From Taibaiella koreensis (GTDB lineage: Bacteria; Bacteroidota; Bacteroidia; Chitinophagales; Chitinophagaceae), in assembly GCF_003545715.1 (NCBI RefSeq), contig NZ_QVNU01000011.1:1-64000 (forward strand): 64,000 nucleotides of DNA, written 5' to 3'. A program made the position numbers and the translations under genes. Within the stretch, counting starts at the first letter, position 1. Every line of letters begins with the position of its first letter. This document shows, piece by piece, positions 26,361-36,794 of this stretch. Below the pieces are notes generated by a model. That model worked only from the letters and a program-made list of their open reading frames with translations, ran no database searches and was not told the origin of the DNA.

Positions 26361-27830
26361 ATGTTAGCGATTATAGAAAAAAGTAAAGCGTACCAGCATC
26401 GTGTTGCCGTGGTCGATGCTACCGGCAGCTATACCTACCGGCAGTTGCTGGAAAAAGCCCGTTCGGTGGCAGCCGCTATCATACAGCATGCAGGCCCCCG
26501 GCCCGGTCCCGTATTGTTCCTGGTACCATCAGGCTTTTCTTATGTGACGGTACAATGGGGCATATGGCTGGCCGGAGGTATTGCAGTTCCCGTCCATACG
26601 GCCCACCCGGCCGAGGAGATCGCCTACCTGGTACAGGATACCGGCGCCCGGCTTTTTTTATATGACGATTCCTTTACGGGGAAGGTAGAAGCCGCCTGCA
26701 GCGACTTTTCTATCGCACTGACACTTCAGCAGCTGGATCATGCGGCGACGGTAACGCTTCCGGAGGTGACGGAAGCGGATGATGCTATGATGATCTATAC
26801 CAGCGGCACTACGGGCAAGCCAAAAGGCGTGGTGATCAGCCACCGGCAACTCGATACCCAGCTACGCTCACTCTCCGAGGCCTGGGAGTGGTGCACCGGC
26901 GACCGCATCCTGAATGTATTGCCCATGCATCATGTGCATGGGCTAGTCAACATTACCTGCTGCGCGCTGTATAATGGCGCCGTGCTGGAAATGCAGCCAA
27001 CATTTGATCCCGCCCACGTTGCCGCCAGGATGACATCGGGCGAACTGACTTTATTCATGGCGGTACCGACCATTTACCATAAACTGATCCAGCACTTTCA
27101 GCAGCTCGCACCCGAAACGCAACAAGCATGGCAGGCCGGTATGCGCGGCATGCGGCTGATGGTAAGCGGCTCGGCTGCCTTACCGGTAAGCGTGCTGGAG
27201 CAGTGGCGTACCATCAGCGGCCATACCTTGCTGGAGCGTTATGGTATGACAGAGATCGGCATGGCCCTTTCTAACCCGTTGCATGGCGGGCGAAAGCCCG
27301 GCTATGTAGGCGTTCCCCTGCCCTATGTATCTGTACAGCTGGTTGATGAGCAGCAACAGGTAATCGACGAGGCCAGTGTGCCAGGGGAGCTATACGTAAA
27401 AGGTGATACTGTATTTCAACGTTACTGGAACCGGCCCGAAGAAACGGCCAGGTCGTTCAGCGGCGACTGGTTTCGCACCGGCGATATAGCCGAACGTGAT
27501 GCGGAAGGGGCCTACCGTATATTGGGTCGCAATTCGAGCGATATCATTAAATCGGGCGGCTACAAAATATCGGCGCTGGAGATCGAGAATGTGCTGCTGG
27601 AGCATCCCGGTATCCGTGAATGCGCTGTGGTAGCATTGCCCAGCGAAGAATGGGGCGAGACGATCGCTGCTGCCATTACCGGCGAAGCCAATCCGGCATC
27701 ACTAAAAGAATGGCTGAAGGACAGGCTCGCCCCGTACAAGATACCGCGTCATTTTCTGAATACAGAGACCTTACCACGCAACGCGATGGGCAAGCTGTTG
27801 AAGCAGGAGATCAAAAAACTATTCCCCTAG
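26361..27830 (+). CDS. Acyl-CoA synthetase, MatB/ACSF3-like
   Basis: 489 aa from the ATG at 26361; a TTG three codons earlier is less likely. It is an ANL-superfamily adenylating enzyme with the P-loop-like IYTSGTTGKPKG, the A5 motif YGMTEIG, the A7 motif WFRTGDIAE and the hinge region GRNSSDIIKSGGYKIS, ending with the catalytic-Lys region NAMGKLLKQEI. PMHHVHGLVN and the short length (about 490 aa) resemble malonyl-CoA synthetases (MatB, ACSF3), which load malonate or methylmalonate on CoA. A medium-chain acyl-CoA ligase is the alternative. It stands alone behind its own promoter and converges on the methyltransferase gene. Confidence 0.85.
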   Translation: MLAIIEKSKAYQHRVAVVDATGSYTYRQLLEKARSVAAAIIQHAGPRPGPVLFLVPSGFSYVTVQWGIWLAGGIAVPVHTAHPAEEIAYLVQDTGARLFLYDDSFTGKVEAACSDFSIALTLQQLDHAATVTLPEVTEADDAMMIYTSGTTGKPKGVVISHRQLDTQLRSLSEAWEWCTGDRILNVLPMHHVHGLVNITCCALYNGAVLEMQPTFDPAHVAARMTSGELTLFMAVPTIYHKLIQHFQQLAPETQQAWQAGMRGMRLMVSGSAALPVSVLEQWRTISGHTLLERYGMTEIGMALSNPLHGGRKPGYVGVPLPYVSVQLVDEQQQVIDEASVPGELYVKGDTVFQRYWNRPEETARSFSGDWFRTGDIAERDAEGAYRILGRNSSDIIKSGGYKISALEIENVLLEHPGIRECAVVALPSEEWGETIAAAITGEANPASLKEWLKDRLAPYKIPRHFLNTETLPRNAMGKLLKQEIKKLFP

Positions 27831-27847
27831 CAAATGTCCCTGCCTTT

Positions 27848-28423
27848 TCAAAACAAATAAGGAACAAGCCTTCGGGTACGTTTACAATAGGCGGCATATG
27901 CCGGACCGAATTCGGCCAGCAGTGCTTCTTCCTCAACCCTGATGCGGTACATAAAGACCCAAAATATGGGCACCAGGATCACTGCCAGGCTGATCCAATT
28001 GGAAAAGGTGATGGCCAATCCGGAAAAGGCCATCAAAATGCCGGTATAAGAGGGATGCCTCATATAGGCATACAGGCCCGTGGTGCGGAGCTGCTGCCCT
28101 TCGGCGATCTGCACATCGACCGTAAAGCTCTTGCCCAGCTGGCTGATGGCGAGAATACGCAGCAATAAGCCGGCAACGGCCAGGATCATGCCACCATAGT
28201 ATACATAAGGTTGCCCTTGTGTGATCGACGCGTCGTTAAAATGGCTGCAATAGCCACCCAGCACCAAGGCCACAGCTATCGTGATCCAGAGTAGCCGGAG
28301 ACTGTTCCTGTCAGCCGCCGTCTTCCGCTCCGCTTTATTGCGGAAACGAACGTTCAGATAGAGTTCCATCAACAGGAACAGGAAGCCGAACACATGAATA
28401 AAATGTTGCACAAGAAAAGTCAT
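27848..28423 (-). CDS. Isoprenylcysteine carboxyl methyltransferase family protein
   Basis: 191 aa, with about five membrane helices. The C-terminal catalytic core of the ICMT/PEMT family is clear: TGLYAYMRHPSYTG, then RIRVEEEALLAEFG and YCKRTRRLVPYLF. These enzymes use S-adenosylmethionine to methylate lipid-like or isoprenyl substrates in the membrane. Bacteria lack prenylated CaaX proteins in general, so the substrate is probably a small lipid and remains unknown. Its stop lies 17 bp from that of the convergent acyl-CoA synthetase gene. Confidence 0.85.
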   Translation of the reverse strand: MTFLVQHFIHVFGFLFLLMELYLNVRFRNKAERKTAADRNSLRLLWITIAVALVLGGYCSHFNDASITQGQPYVYYGGMILAVAGLLLRILAISQLGKSFTVDVQIAEGQQLRTTGLYAYMRHPSYTGILMAFSGLAITFSNWISLAVILVPIFWVFMYRIRVEEEALLAEFGPAYAAYCKRTRRLVPYLF

Positions 28424-28599
28424 GATCTTAGCTTTTTTGATGGGTAATGCATGCTACAATTCCACCTGTATGATATCGCGGTGCAAACACAGGCCTCGCC
28501 CCCTGTAAGCCTTGCCGCGAGCACCGGCTCACGGCAGCCCTTACTGCTGATCTATAATCATACCATGAACCTTATACCGGCATTTCCGCTTGCCTGCTT

Positions 28600-31500
28600 T
28601 TATTCCGTGATCTTAATTACCCCTGCCCCATTGTAGGAATGGTACATGCCATTGTACATGGCATCGGCCTGCACCGGACCCAATTGGTACGTACCCGGCG
28701 ATACCGCCCTTACCATATAATAGAAGGTCTTGGGTGTGCTGTTGACCGAAGTAAAGAGATTCAGGCGATCATCGCGCACATCCAGGTAGTCAGGTTCGTC
28801 CTTGTCCTTGGCTTCGGTAATCCATTTCATATTGGGCATGGCATTGAGGCGGGTATTTTCGATCTCCAAGCCGGCCGGCAGCATATCGGTGATCACCACA
28901 TTTTCGATCTCGCCGCTGTACTCTGCTGCGATCACCAGCTTGACCACCACCAGGTCGTTCTGTTTAAAGGTGGTCCCCTGTATCGGGCTACCGTTCCGGT
29001 CATAATAGCTCCGGCGCACCTTCATGTACTTATCTTCCTCTGTTATCTTGCCATCGGCGGTAATGCCGGCCAGCTCGCGGAAGAAATAATATTGCCCTTT
29101 GCCGGTCACCTTAAGCTGCATGGGCTGGTTGAGATAAGGTTTCAGGTCGATCTTCAATGCTGTTCCTTTCGTAGCGCCTATATTTTTGCCACCTACGATA
29201 ACCTGTGCTTCGGCGTCGGTACCGGCGCTTTGCCGCGCGATCTTGCCCAAGGCCAGCAAACTGAATACGCTTTCCTGGGTATTAAGATAGCTATTGCCAC
29301 GCAGCTCTTCTGAAAGCTGGCGGGCCAGTTCCGGTACCTGCGGATTGGCAGGATCTACATCCAGCAAGGCATTCAGGGCCAGGGCACGGTCGCGGGTATA
29401 AGAATAGAAGCTACCGCCGAATACGGTATTGGCCTTTTCGCCGGCGAATGCAGGCGGTACTACCTGGCGGGCCTGTTCTTTAAGACCGGCCAGGGCGTAG
29501 GCGGCAGACAGCAGGTAGCGGCCGTCCAGGCTCAACATCGACAGGTTGCCCTTGTAGTAATTCATCGTGCTTTGCTGCGGCTGCCGGCCAAGAGCAAGCA
29601 CATATAAGGAATAAGGGATTTCTTTGGCAGCGATGCTCTTTCTTTCTTTGCCATTGAAATAGTACTCGATCATCTCTCTCTTCTTCAGCCGGAACTTGAC
29701 ATACTCCAGCAAACGGTTCAGGGTATTGCCATTCACATCAAAGCCGGCCTTTTGCGCTTCCAGCAGGAAGTGCGCCGCATAGACGCTGCCCCACCAGCTT
29801 TCATAATTGCCGCCGGGCCAGTAGCTGAGCGCACCATTGGGCAATTGCATGGATTGCAGCTTCCATATGGCCTGCTGTACGTTGTAGTTCGGGCTTTGAT
29901 CGCTGTTGTCGCGGCCGCCCAGGGCCTTCACCAGGTCGGTATAGTATAGTTGCGGGAAAGCGGCCGAAGTGGTTTGCTCCACGCAACCATAGGGATAATT
30001 GACCAGGTAAGAAAGGTTCTTGGTGAACTGTGCCAGCGGCGAAGTAGCAACAAGAAGGTTACCGGAAATGGTACCGGGGATAAAATTGGCTGTGAGCGGT
30101 ATCGCTGCCGTGGTGCCTGCGGCCACCGTACCGCTCTGGTATTGCTTTTGCAGGGATGTTGCCGGACGCACCGCGATCTCGGTCTCATTGGTGAAGGTCT
30201 CGTTCATGGCCTTCACGGTTACGGTTACGGTACCGGCGCCAATCTGCGTGGCAGCAGCAATATTGAATACTGCACGGCCTTCGCTGTTGGGTTTAATATC
30301 GACCGACCGGGTGCTGCTGCCGGTCACGCCCAGTGCACCTTTTACCGTTACGGTCACTTCTGCATGTGCGTCTTTGGCTGTCGTATTGCTCATGGTTACC
30401 GGCATCACCACTTCGTCCTTGGGGCTCAGGAAGCGCGGTAAGGCCGTGCTGATCACGATGGGGTCGGCCACTTTCATATGATTGTCGAAGCTGCCGAAAC
30501 CTTTATCCTTATAAGCCACCGCCACTACGCGGATATCGCCCGAGAATTGCGGCACATCGATCTCGTAGCGTACTGTACCGTTCCCATCGGCTTTACGAAT
30601 GCCGCTCCAGAAAGAAACGTTCTTCACCCGGTTTACAAACAACGGGTTGACCCGCGCATTCTGACCGTCGTCACCCGCATCGCCGCCCGTACTGGACAAG
30701 GTTGCTTTGTATTCCGGCAACAACAGGGGATAAATGTCGAAACTATTAACGCCTAAAGCGACCTTCTGGTAGAAATAGCCGTAAGGGTCGGGTGTCTTAT
30801 AATTTTTCACCTGAAGGATACCTTCGTCTACAGCCGCAATGGTCACGAAGGCGTTGGGTACGGTCTTTACTGTGATCACCTGTTTGGTCTTCGAGCGTGA
30901 TTTCTCGCTGAGGGATACTGCTACCGGCAGTTTACGCTGCGGCGCTTCTACTTTGATGTTGCGGAAGCCGTGCGCTACGGTAAGCGGCATATCGCTGGCA
31001 TCCATAGGCCGGAAAAGCGTAGCGGATACATAGACATTGGGCAGGTAGGCATCGGTGGCCTTTAGCTTCAGCGAAGCCGATTTATTTTCGGTTTGCAGGA
31101 AAACATGCTCAATTACTTTATCCCGCTCAATACTCACCAGCATGCGCCCTTCAAAGGGCGTCGTAAATAGCAGATTGACCGCCTCGCCCGGTGCATAGCT
31201 TTCCTTATCGGCTTTGATCGTCACATTACCTTCGTTGTTGACCTCAAAGGAAGCATATTGGGTATCGCCATGGCCGTAGGCGTAGAACGATTGCGCCACA
31301 TAGCTTTCCCGGCCGGCGATAGCCACCCTTACCTCATACTGTCCGCTCACATCGGGAACGAACGTGAATACCGTATTGGCGCCGGAACAGCTTACCTGCT
31401 GGGTCTGCAGTACTTTCTCTGTCCATTGGGCGACATACTTATACTTTCCGCCGTTTTCCTGGATCACATTTTGCCATTCCCTGCGGATCACCGAAACGGT

Positions 31501-34038
31501 AAGTTGCTGCGTTTGCGGCTTACCGCTGCGATCGAGGGCGATAAGCCCTATCTTCAACGGGACGCGCGTTCCTACATAATCATTGAAGTTGAGGATACCT
31601 GCGAAGACAGGCTGCGTATACACCCGGAACCGGGCATAACGGTGTACCGGCCGGCCTGTTTCATCAAATACGGTTGCCCGTACATTGCCCTGCAGCAACC
31701 CGGTTTCCGACAGCTCGCTGCCAAGTGGCATCGTTTCCGTAACATGGCCCGAAGCATCGGTTTTGCCGGTACGGAAAACGGTGTTGAAGCTGAATTTCTT
31801 TACCACATCGAATTGATAGTCTTCAAAGCCCTTGGGATCAAAAGCAGTCTTATCCAGGTTTAGCTCCCATTCGTAGTTACGGCCGGTGGCGGGTGTACCA
31901 AACAGGTTATCGGCCTGCAAGGAGGTCGATACTTCTTCCCCTACGGCGTAGTCCTCCTTATTCAGCTTCAGATCGCTTTTGATGCGGTCGGGCATAAAAT
32001 CCTCGATGCTGAAGTTGTAGGTAGCCAGCAACACATCGTTGCCGGTAAAGGCCTGCAGCACATAAGTACCTGTAAGGGCGGTATGTGGTATCTCAAAATC
32101 GGTCTCGGTGCTCCCCTGCTCGTCCAGTATCTTTCTGCGCGTGGCAAACTCTTTGCCATTGGGCATCAGCAGGCGTAGCTTCACCGGCATTTCGCCAGGT
32201 AGCCCCCAGCTTTCGTCGCGCACGATTGTACTGGCATGGATGGTCTCTCCGGGCCGGTACAGGTTCCGTTCGGCATAGATCCAGGCATTGAGTCCGGTGG
32301 CATTGGTGCTTCTGCCCCCCACATCAAAACGGGAGGTCTCTACCCTACTTTGGTCGAGCCAGATAAAACTATATTCCTCTCCCATTTTTGCCGATACCAT
32401 ACCGATATTGAAACCCGGCGCCTTTCCTTTTATATTGTCAAAAACGGCCTCTCCGTCACCATTGGTCTCGGTACTATACACCTGCTGATTGGTGGTGGAA
32501 ATAAAATTGATCTTTACATTTTTCAACGGAGTAGCATTCCGTATCGAATTGGCAAAAACATACATCTTATCCTGCTCCTGCTTCAGGATAAGGCCGATGT
32601 CGGAAAGGGAGAGTATCTTGCTTTGCTGCAGCCATTTCTGCTCGGAAGAAGCTATGGTGATCACATAGACGCCGTTATAGCCTTTCAGCTTATCGCTGAA
32701 ATCCAGGTGCAGCAAATGAGCTGCGTTATTTTTGGGCAATTTCGACACTTCGTAGCTGGTTGAAAATACCGTATCGCCCAGGTTTTGCGTGTTATAGTAT
32801 TCAAAGTTGTGATAATCGTCCTCGTCATCATAGGAATAACCATAGCTGGTACCACTGCGGAAGAGCTGCAGCATATTGTTCTCATACACCTTGACCACGG
32901 TCACTTCTACCTTCGGCACATTGACAATATTCAGTGCCAGGTTGCGGTATCCTTTTGAAGAAAGGTAAAGGCCCTTGCTATTGATGAAATTAATGGCCGG
33001 ATCCAGCTCGCCGAAGACGATCTCTTTGGTGGTCTCTTCTTTCAGCTTACCGCCGAAAGTGCCTTCCAAAGCGGCATTCAGCGTCACCTGGTAGGTCTTT
33101 TTAGGATCAAATTCTTTACTGGTGATCGTGAACCCATTTTCATTCGCCACCAAGTCAAAAGCTACCGAAGGTTCGATCCTGATCTTTTCTTTCAGTCCTT
33201 CCTCCATCACCGGCTGCGACAGGCTGACGTCTATAATACCTTCCACACCGGTATGCTGGGACTGCACATCGGTGACGGCAAGCGTAAAGCGAGAAGCAAC
33301 GGGTGTACTAAAGCTGGTATCGGCAACGGATGTCACCTTGCTGTGCGCGATGGGAATACCCTTGGCCAGGGATACGTCCAGCTTTACCTCTTCGTCTTTA
33401 TCATTCAGAGGCAGGAGCTGCACCGACAAGGTTTTACCGGTACCGCTGTTTACGGCATTATAGCTAACGGGATTACCATTGGCGCTCAGCTTCAGCCGGG
33501 CGGCAGCTTCGGTGATATTGGTCTCATAATTGAATTCCAGGTCGAGCTGTATCATCACATTGCCCGATTCCCGGCCCCTCATCCATGAAGTATGCGCTTG
33601 CTGCACCCGCAGGGGCGCCGTATGAAAGCGCAGCACCTGGCTTTCGGCAAAATGATATTCTTTCTTCCCTTTACCAAGAATATGCCGCGTCAGCATGGCT
33701 TTATACTCCACCCCGGGACGGAACCCACTGGCCGGTGAAAATACCAGCTCGCTGGAGCTGTTCCAACGGAAGGAACCCGCTACTTTCGGCTCAAAATCGA
33801 TGTATCTTGTCGTATCCCAACGATTCAGCATGCTATCGGGATACAGATCCTTGTTGAACCGGAACACCAGGTTTTGCTGCTGCTCCACCTCGGCGTCGAA
33901 ATTCTTATCGACCACTTGCACCACGTTGCGGTTGCCACAGGAACACAGGAAAAAAACAAGAGAAAGCAGGATAATGGCAGCAAGCCCCACAGGGCCTTTC
34001 GCGCTGCGCGGCTCCGTAGCCAGGGAAGGGGTTTTCAT
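28600..34038 (-). CDS. Bacterial alpha-2-macroglobulin lipoprotein
   Basis: 1812 aa. A lipoprotein signal with lipobox near LCSCGN would anchor it in a membrane. MG-type beta domains fill the first half, including A2M_N (YAERNLYRPGETIHAS). The thioester motif CVEQ lies at residues 1352-1355 in YPYGCVEQTTS, inside the alpha-toroid thioester domain. The C-terminal domain (SYYDRNGSPIQGTTFKQND) resembles the receptor-binding-like end. Bacterial A2M traps foreign proteases covalently and guards the envelope. The usual neighbour pbpC (PBP1C) is not present here. A promoter and an inverted repeat precede it. Confidence 0.93.
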   Translation of the reverse strand: MKTPSLATEPRSAKGPVGLAAIILLSLVFFLCSCGNRNVVQVVDKNFDAEVEQQQNLVFRFNKDLYPDSMLNRWDTTRYIDFEPKVAGSFRWNSSSELVFSPASGFRPGVEYKAMLTRHILGKGKKEYHFAESQVLRFHTAPLRVQQAHTSWMRGRESGNVMIQLDLEFNYETNITEAAARLKLSANGNPVSYNAVNSGTGKTLSVQLLPLNDKDEEVKLDVSLAKGIPIAHSKVTSVADTSFSTPVASRFTLAVTDVQSQHTGVEGIIDVSLSQPVMEEGLKEKIRIEPSVAFDLVANENGFTITSKEFDPKKTYQVTLNAALEGTFGGKLKEETTKEIVFGELDPAINFINSKGLYLSSKGYRNLALNIVNVPKVEVTVVKVYENNMLQLFRSGTSYGYSYDDEDDYHNFEYYNTQNLGDTVFSTSYEVSKLPKNNAAHLLHLDFSDKLKGYNGVYVITIASSEQKWLQQSKILSLSDIGLILKQEQDKMYVFANSIRNATPLKNVKINFISTTNQQVYSTETNGDGEAVFDNIKGKAPGFNIGMVSAKMGEEYSFIWLDQSRVETSRFDVGGRSTNATGLNAWIYAERNLYRPGETIHASTIVRDESWGLPGEMPVKLRLLMPNGKEFATRRKILDEQGSTETDFEIPHTALTGTYVLQAFTGNDVLLATYNFSIEDFMPDRIKSDLKLNKEDYAVGEEVSTSLQADNLFGTPATGRNYEWELNLDKTAFDPKGFEDYQFDVVKKFSFNTVFRTGKTDASGHVTETMPLGSELSETGLLQGNVRATVFDETGRPVHRYARFRVYTQPVFAGILNFNDYVGTRVPLKIGLIALDRSGKPQTQQLTVSVIRREWQNVIQENGGKYKYVAQWTEKVLQTQQVSCSGANTVFTFVPDVSGQYEVRVAIAGRESYVAQSFYAYGHGDTQYASFEVNNEGNVTIKADKESYAPGEAVNLLFTTPFEGRMLVSIERDKVIEHVFLQTENKSASLKLKATDAYLPNVYVSATLFRPMDASDMPLTVAHGFRNIKVEAPQRKLPVAVSLSEKSRSKTKQVITVKTVPNAFVTIAAVDEGILQVKNYKTPDPYGYFYQKVALGVNSFDIYPLLLPEYKATLSSTGGDAGDDGQNARVNPLFVNRVKNVSFWSGIRKADGNGTVRYEIDVPQFSGDIRVVAVAYKDKGFGSFDNHMKVADPIVISTALPRFLSPKDEVVMPVTMSNTTAKDAHAEVTVTVKGALGVTGSSTRSVDIKPNSEGRAVFNIAAATQIGAGTVTVTVKAMNETFTNETEIAVRPATSLQKQYQSGTVAAGTTAAIPLTANFIPGTISGNLLVATSPLAQFTKNLSYLVNYPYGCVEQTTSAAFPQLYYTDLVKALGGRDNSDQSPNYNVQQAIWKLQSMQLPNGALSYWPGGNYESWWGSVYAAHFLLEAQKAGFDVNGNTLNRLLEYVKFRLKKREMIEYYFNGKERKSIAAKEIPYSLYVLALGRQPQQSTMNYYKGNLSMLSLDGRYLLSAAYALAGLKEQARQVVPPAFAGEKANTVFGGSFYSYTRDRALALNALLDVDPANPQVPELARQLSEELRGNSYLNTQESVFSLLALGKIARQSAGTDAEAQVIVGGKNIGATKGTALKIDLKPYLNQPMQLKVTGKGQYYFFRELAGITADGKITEEDKYMKVRRSYYDRNGSPIQGTTFKQNDLVVVKLVIAAEYSGEIENVVITDMLPAGLEIENTRLNAMPNMKWITEAKDKDEPDYLDVRDDRLNLFTSVNSTPKTFYYMVRAVSPGTYQLGPVQADAMYNGMYHSYNGAGVIKITE

Positions 34039-34039
34039 A

Positions 34040-34094
34040 GGTTTGTTATTTCTCTACACAAACCTAACGAAAGTTCAGAGATTGTAAGATCAAA
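34040..34094 (-). promoter_or_regulatory. Promoter and inverted repeat upstream of the A2M gene
   Basis: On the minus strand TTTG (34094-34091) and TAGGTTTG (34066-34059) are 24 bp apart, a fair Bacteroidota promoter. The -7 box lies inside a perfect 8-bp inverted repeat, AGGTTTGT at 34040-34047 and ACAAACCT at 34058-34065, with a 10-bp spacer. It could be an operator or a 5'-end hairpin. Confidence 0.6.
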
Positions 34095-34122
34095 GGAAAA
34101 AAATATTTCATAAAAAATAAGC

Positions 34123-34707
34123 TCAGGTATGGCAGCAGTGACTTGCTGCTGCAGCGGCGATCATCCCGGTGACGACAGCCAGGATGACGATCCACTTCAG
34201 CAAGGCCGTCAACAGGAGCATCCGCGACCGTAACCAGCTTACTTTCCTCAGACAGGCAAAAGACAGGATGTTTTCCAGGATATCCAGCGCCCAGGCTACG
34301 AAGGGCAGCCATACAGCAGCCTGCAAAACCGGTTGCTGCCATCCCTGGTTTGCTCCGGCCGGATTTGTATTCCGCTGCAAATACCAGGCGATGGCGGTCA
34401 GCAAAGGATACGCGAAGGCCATGAAAACAAAGTCCAGTTTCAACGACCATTGGAGGGGCTTTACCGACTTGGCCGGTAGCGTGTCCAGGGACCGGCGAAA
34501 GGCGGTATGAGAAAAGGGCAGCTGGATACGAAAAATAGAAAAGCGCCTGCCGCCGGGGTTGGCAGCTGTAGCATGTCCCAGAAAACCCCGGGAAAGAATG
34601 TACAGCATAATATACCAGAATACCGTTCCCGCAGCCAGGAACAGGATCAGCCAACGCAGTACGGGATCGGCGCATACCAGGTCGAGGCACCATTGCTCTG
34701 TTCTCAT
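34123..34707 (-). CDS. Hypothetical membrane protein
   Basis: 194 aa with about four hydrophobic segments (LRWLILFLAAGTVFWYIMLYIL, FVFMAFAYPLLTAIAWYL, VLQAAVWLPFVAWALDIL, LLLTALLKWIVILAVVTG). No family is recognised. Its ATG overlaps the patatin TGA (ATGA), so translation is coupled and the two proteins may work together at the membrane. It lies between the patatin gene and the A2M gene. Confidence 0.82.
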   Translation of the reverse strand: MRTEQWCLDLVCADPVLRWLILFLAAGTVFWYIMLYILSRGFLGHATAANPGGRRFSIFRIQLPFSHTAFRRSLDTLPAKSVKPLQWSLKLDFVFMAFAYPLLTAIAWYLQRNTNPAGANQGWQQPVLQAAVWLPFVAWALDILENILSFACLRKVSWLRSRMLLLTALLKWIVILAVVTGMIAAAAASHCCHT

Positions 34708-36689
34708 GGATTCTGGATTTTAGGGTCAACCAGGGCAGCATCTTTTTTCAGCAGCTCGGTGGTCGTTGGCCTGAAGAAATCGTCGGCTAGCATACGGTCA
34801 AACTTGTACTGCTCCCATTCAAAGGTGATGTTGTCCAGGGAAAAATCCTCGGTATGGAATACCATCTCATCGCCTTCATAGATCGAAAAGACGCCATCTG
34901 TTCCTTTTACCGATTTGCCATAGCTGAGCAATTCCTGCTCTTCCTGGCCGGTCATGCAATGCCGGCTTAAGAATATGGTTGCGGTGAGCGCGCCACGGAA
35001 GAACAACTCGATCTTTTCCCTTTCGCTCAGGTTGAAATTAAGCCAGTTGATATTGCCCGTATCGATGCTGCGCACTGTTTTGCGATAGATATTGTGCTTG
35101 TTGATGAAATCGCGGTCGTAGAAATAACGCATGGTCGATACCATCGATCCTACCAGGCCCAGCTCGGAGCGTATGTTCTTGTACACGCCATCATCTTCAT
35201 ATTCGAGCTTCACGCCTATCGTAGGCTTCGCCGGTACCGGTATTTCGGGATTGTAGAACACGTTGACCGGAAAATTAGAGATAAGGCCGCCGTCGACAAA
35301 AAGCGAGTAGTTATTCTCTTCCGTAAACTGCTTGTGCACGCCCATGCGCTTGTACCATTCTTCCTGGATGAGCTTAAGCTGGGAAGCGGCAAAGGATACT
35401 TTGAGCGGCTTGAAGAAAAAGGGGATCGACATGGAAGCCCTTACATATTGAGCAGGCGAGATCGAATAGTCGGAGCCCCAGTACATCGGGTGCATGGCCG
35501 GGAACTCTACCTTGGTCTCATTGGTAATATCGGCCGCCACGATCACCAGTTGCTTAACAGGCTGTTCATGATAGTAGTTTTCCACGCGCCGCTCCAGGCT
35601 TCTCAGTACCACCTGCATCGATTCCGGTGCTGCCGCCGCTTCCGGCATAGGTGCCGCTGATCTCAGGCGACCGGTCTCCTCTACATAGCCCTTCAGCTCT
35701 TCCTTAACGGCCGAAATGCTGTATTTAGGGTCCTCTATCTTTTGTTGCAGCTTGTCGGCGGTGCCAGCCGAGCGGGTCAGTGGCCGGGACTCTGTAGCAG
35801 CATCGCCGGCATCGTCGCCGCCGCATTTTTCGTAACGGTAGCGCATCAGCTCTCCTTCCTTGTCCAGCTTGCTCTTCAGGTCCGTTACACTTTGAATGCC
35901 ATTATCGGCCATACATTGCGATACCCATTGTTCAAAATCATCGCCGGGGTTAATGCCCAGTCTTTCAGCAAAAAAATAAAGCATCCTGCCCCGCACCAGT
36001 TGCGCCGTGATAAAACAGATGGCGGAGAACAACAGAACGCCCGAAACAACGGCGCCCCATTTGCTGATGGTATGCGACAGGCAATGCGTGCCATCGAGGA
36101 AAAAGTTACCGGCCATGAACAGCAGGAGCAGCAGCAGGTTTACCACGAACAGCACCGCATAAAAACGGAATTTTTTGAAATACTTTTTCAGGTTGGAAAA
36201 CCGGACCGTTCCGGTAAAGGCATTGAGGATAAGGCTGCGCCACCATTTATGACCATCTACCAGATCGGACAGATCTTTGTTGGAAAGGTATTCGAGCAGC
36301 TTTTCCGAACGCGTTTCGTAATATTTCGAAGGGTCCTGGTCCATGATCACCGCTTCCCTTTTGGTATAGACACAATGCAGCAGCATGCTGTTGATGGCGC
36401 CCGCGCTGGTACCTGCCGTGCTCATGAAGGAATTGCCCATCTTTTCCAGCACATAGGTATAGCCTGCCAGTGCAATGCCATGTACGCCTCCGCCCTCCAG
36501 CACCAGGTCCACGTAACGACGGGGCGCGGTATCGGCCACGCCCTTGTCTTTAAGCGCTTGTTCGGTGATCGCAGGGTTGTCGACTATATCGGAAATACCC
36601 AGCCCGTTGGGAAACTTGCGATGAAGAAAATCCAGCAGGGGTACTACCGAGCCGCTGAAATCGGAGACATTCATTTTGGCCTGAGGCAT
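34704..36689 (-). CDS. Patatin-like phospholipase with membrane insertion
   Basis: 661 aa. The patatin catalytic parts are present: oxyanion loop GGGVHG (66-71), nucleophile in GTSAG (93-97, Ser95), and the Asp of the dyad in VDGGLISNFP (Asp466). About 280 residues are inserted between nucleophile and Asp, including two membrane helices (about 175-197 and 211-232) and a charged, coiled-coil-like stretch. No signal peptide is seen, so it is probably anchored in the inner membrane with the enzyme in the cytoplasm. It should be an acyl hydrolase acting on lipids. It is coupled to the downstream membrane protein gene and follows the 248-aa gene by 105 bp. Confidence 0.92.
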   Translation of the reverse strand: MPQAKMNVSDFSGSVVPLLDFLHRKFPNGLGISDIVDNPAITEQALKDKGVADTAPRRYVDLVLEGGGVHGIALAGYTYVLEKMGNSFMSTAGTSAGAINSMLLHCVYTKREAVIMDQDPSKYYETRSEKLLEYLSNKDLSDLVDGHKWWRSLILNAFTGTVRFSNLKKYFKKFRFYAVLFVVNLLLLLLFMAGNFFLDGTHCLSHTISKWGAVVSGVLLFSAICFITAQLVRGRMLYFFAERLGINPGDDFEQWVSQCMADNGIQSVTDLKSKLDKEGELMRYRYEKCGGDDAGDAATESRPLTRSAGTADKLQQKIEDPKYSISAVKEELKGYVEETGRLRSAAPMPEAAAAPESMQVVLRSLERRVENYYHEQPVKQLVIVAADITNETKVEFPAMHPMYWGSDYSISPAQYVRASMSIPFFFKPLKVSFAASQLKLIQEEWYKRMGVHKQFTEENNYSLFVDGGLISNFPVNVFYNPEIPVPAKPTIGVKLEYEDDGVYKNIRSELGLVGSMVSTMRYFYDRDFINKHNIYRKTVRSIDTGNINWLNFNLSEREKIELFFRGALTATIFLSRHCMTGQEEQELLSYGKSVKGTDGVFSIYEGDEMVFHTEDFSLDNITFEWEQYKFDRMLADDFFRPTTTELLKKDAALVDPKIQNP

Positions 36690-36794
36690 GGTTGGTTTGG
36701 TATTAGGGTAGCCGTTGCCGGCGGAGGTAAAATAGTAAAAATCTCAGAATAATACGAATCATCCGCCATAAGCATCATAACATCATAAAGCCCC

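Noticed and set aside
35742-36752. 336-codon plus-strand open frame
   Set aside because: It is antisense to the patatin gene, whose catalytic motifs are intact; the frame has no recognisable domain.
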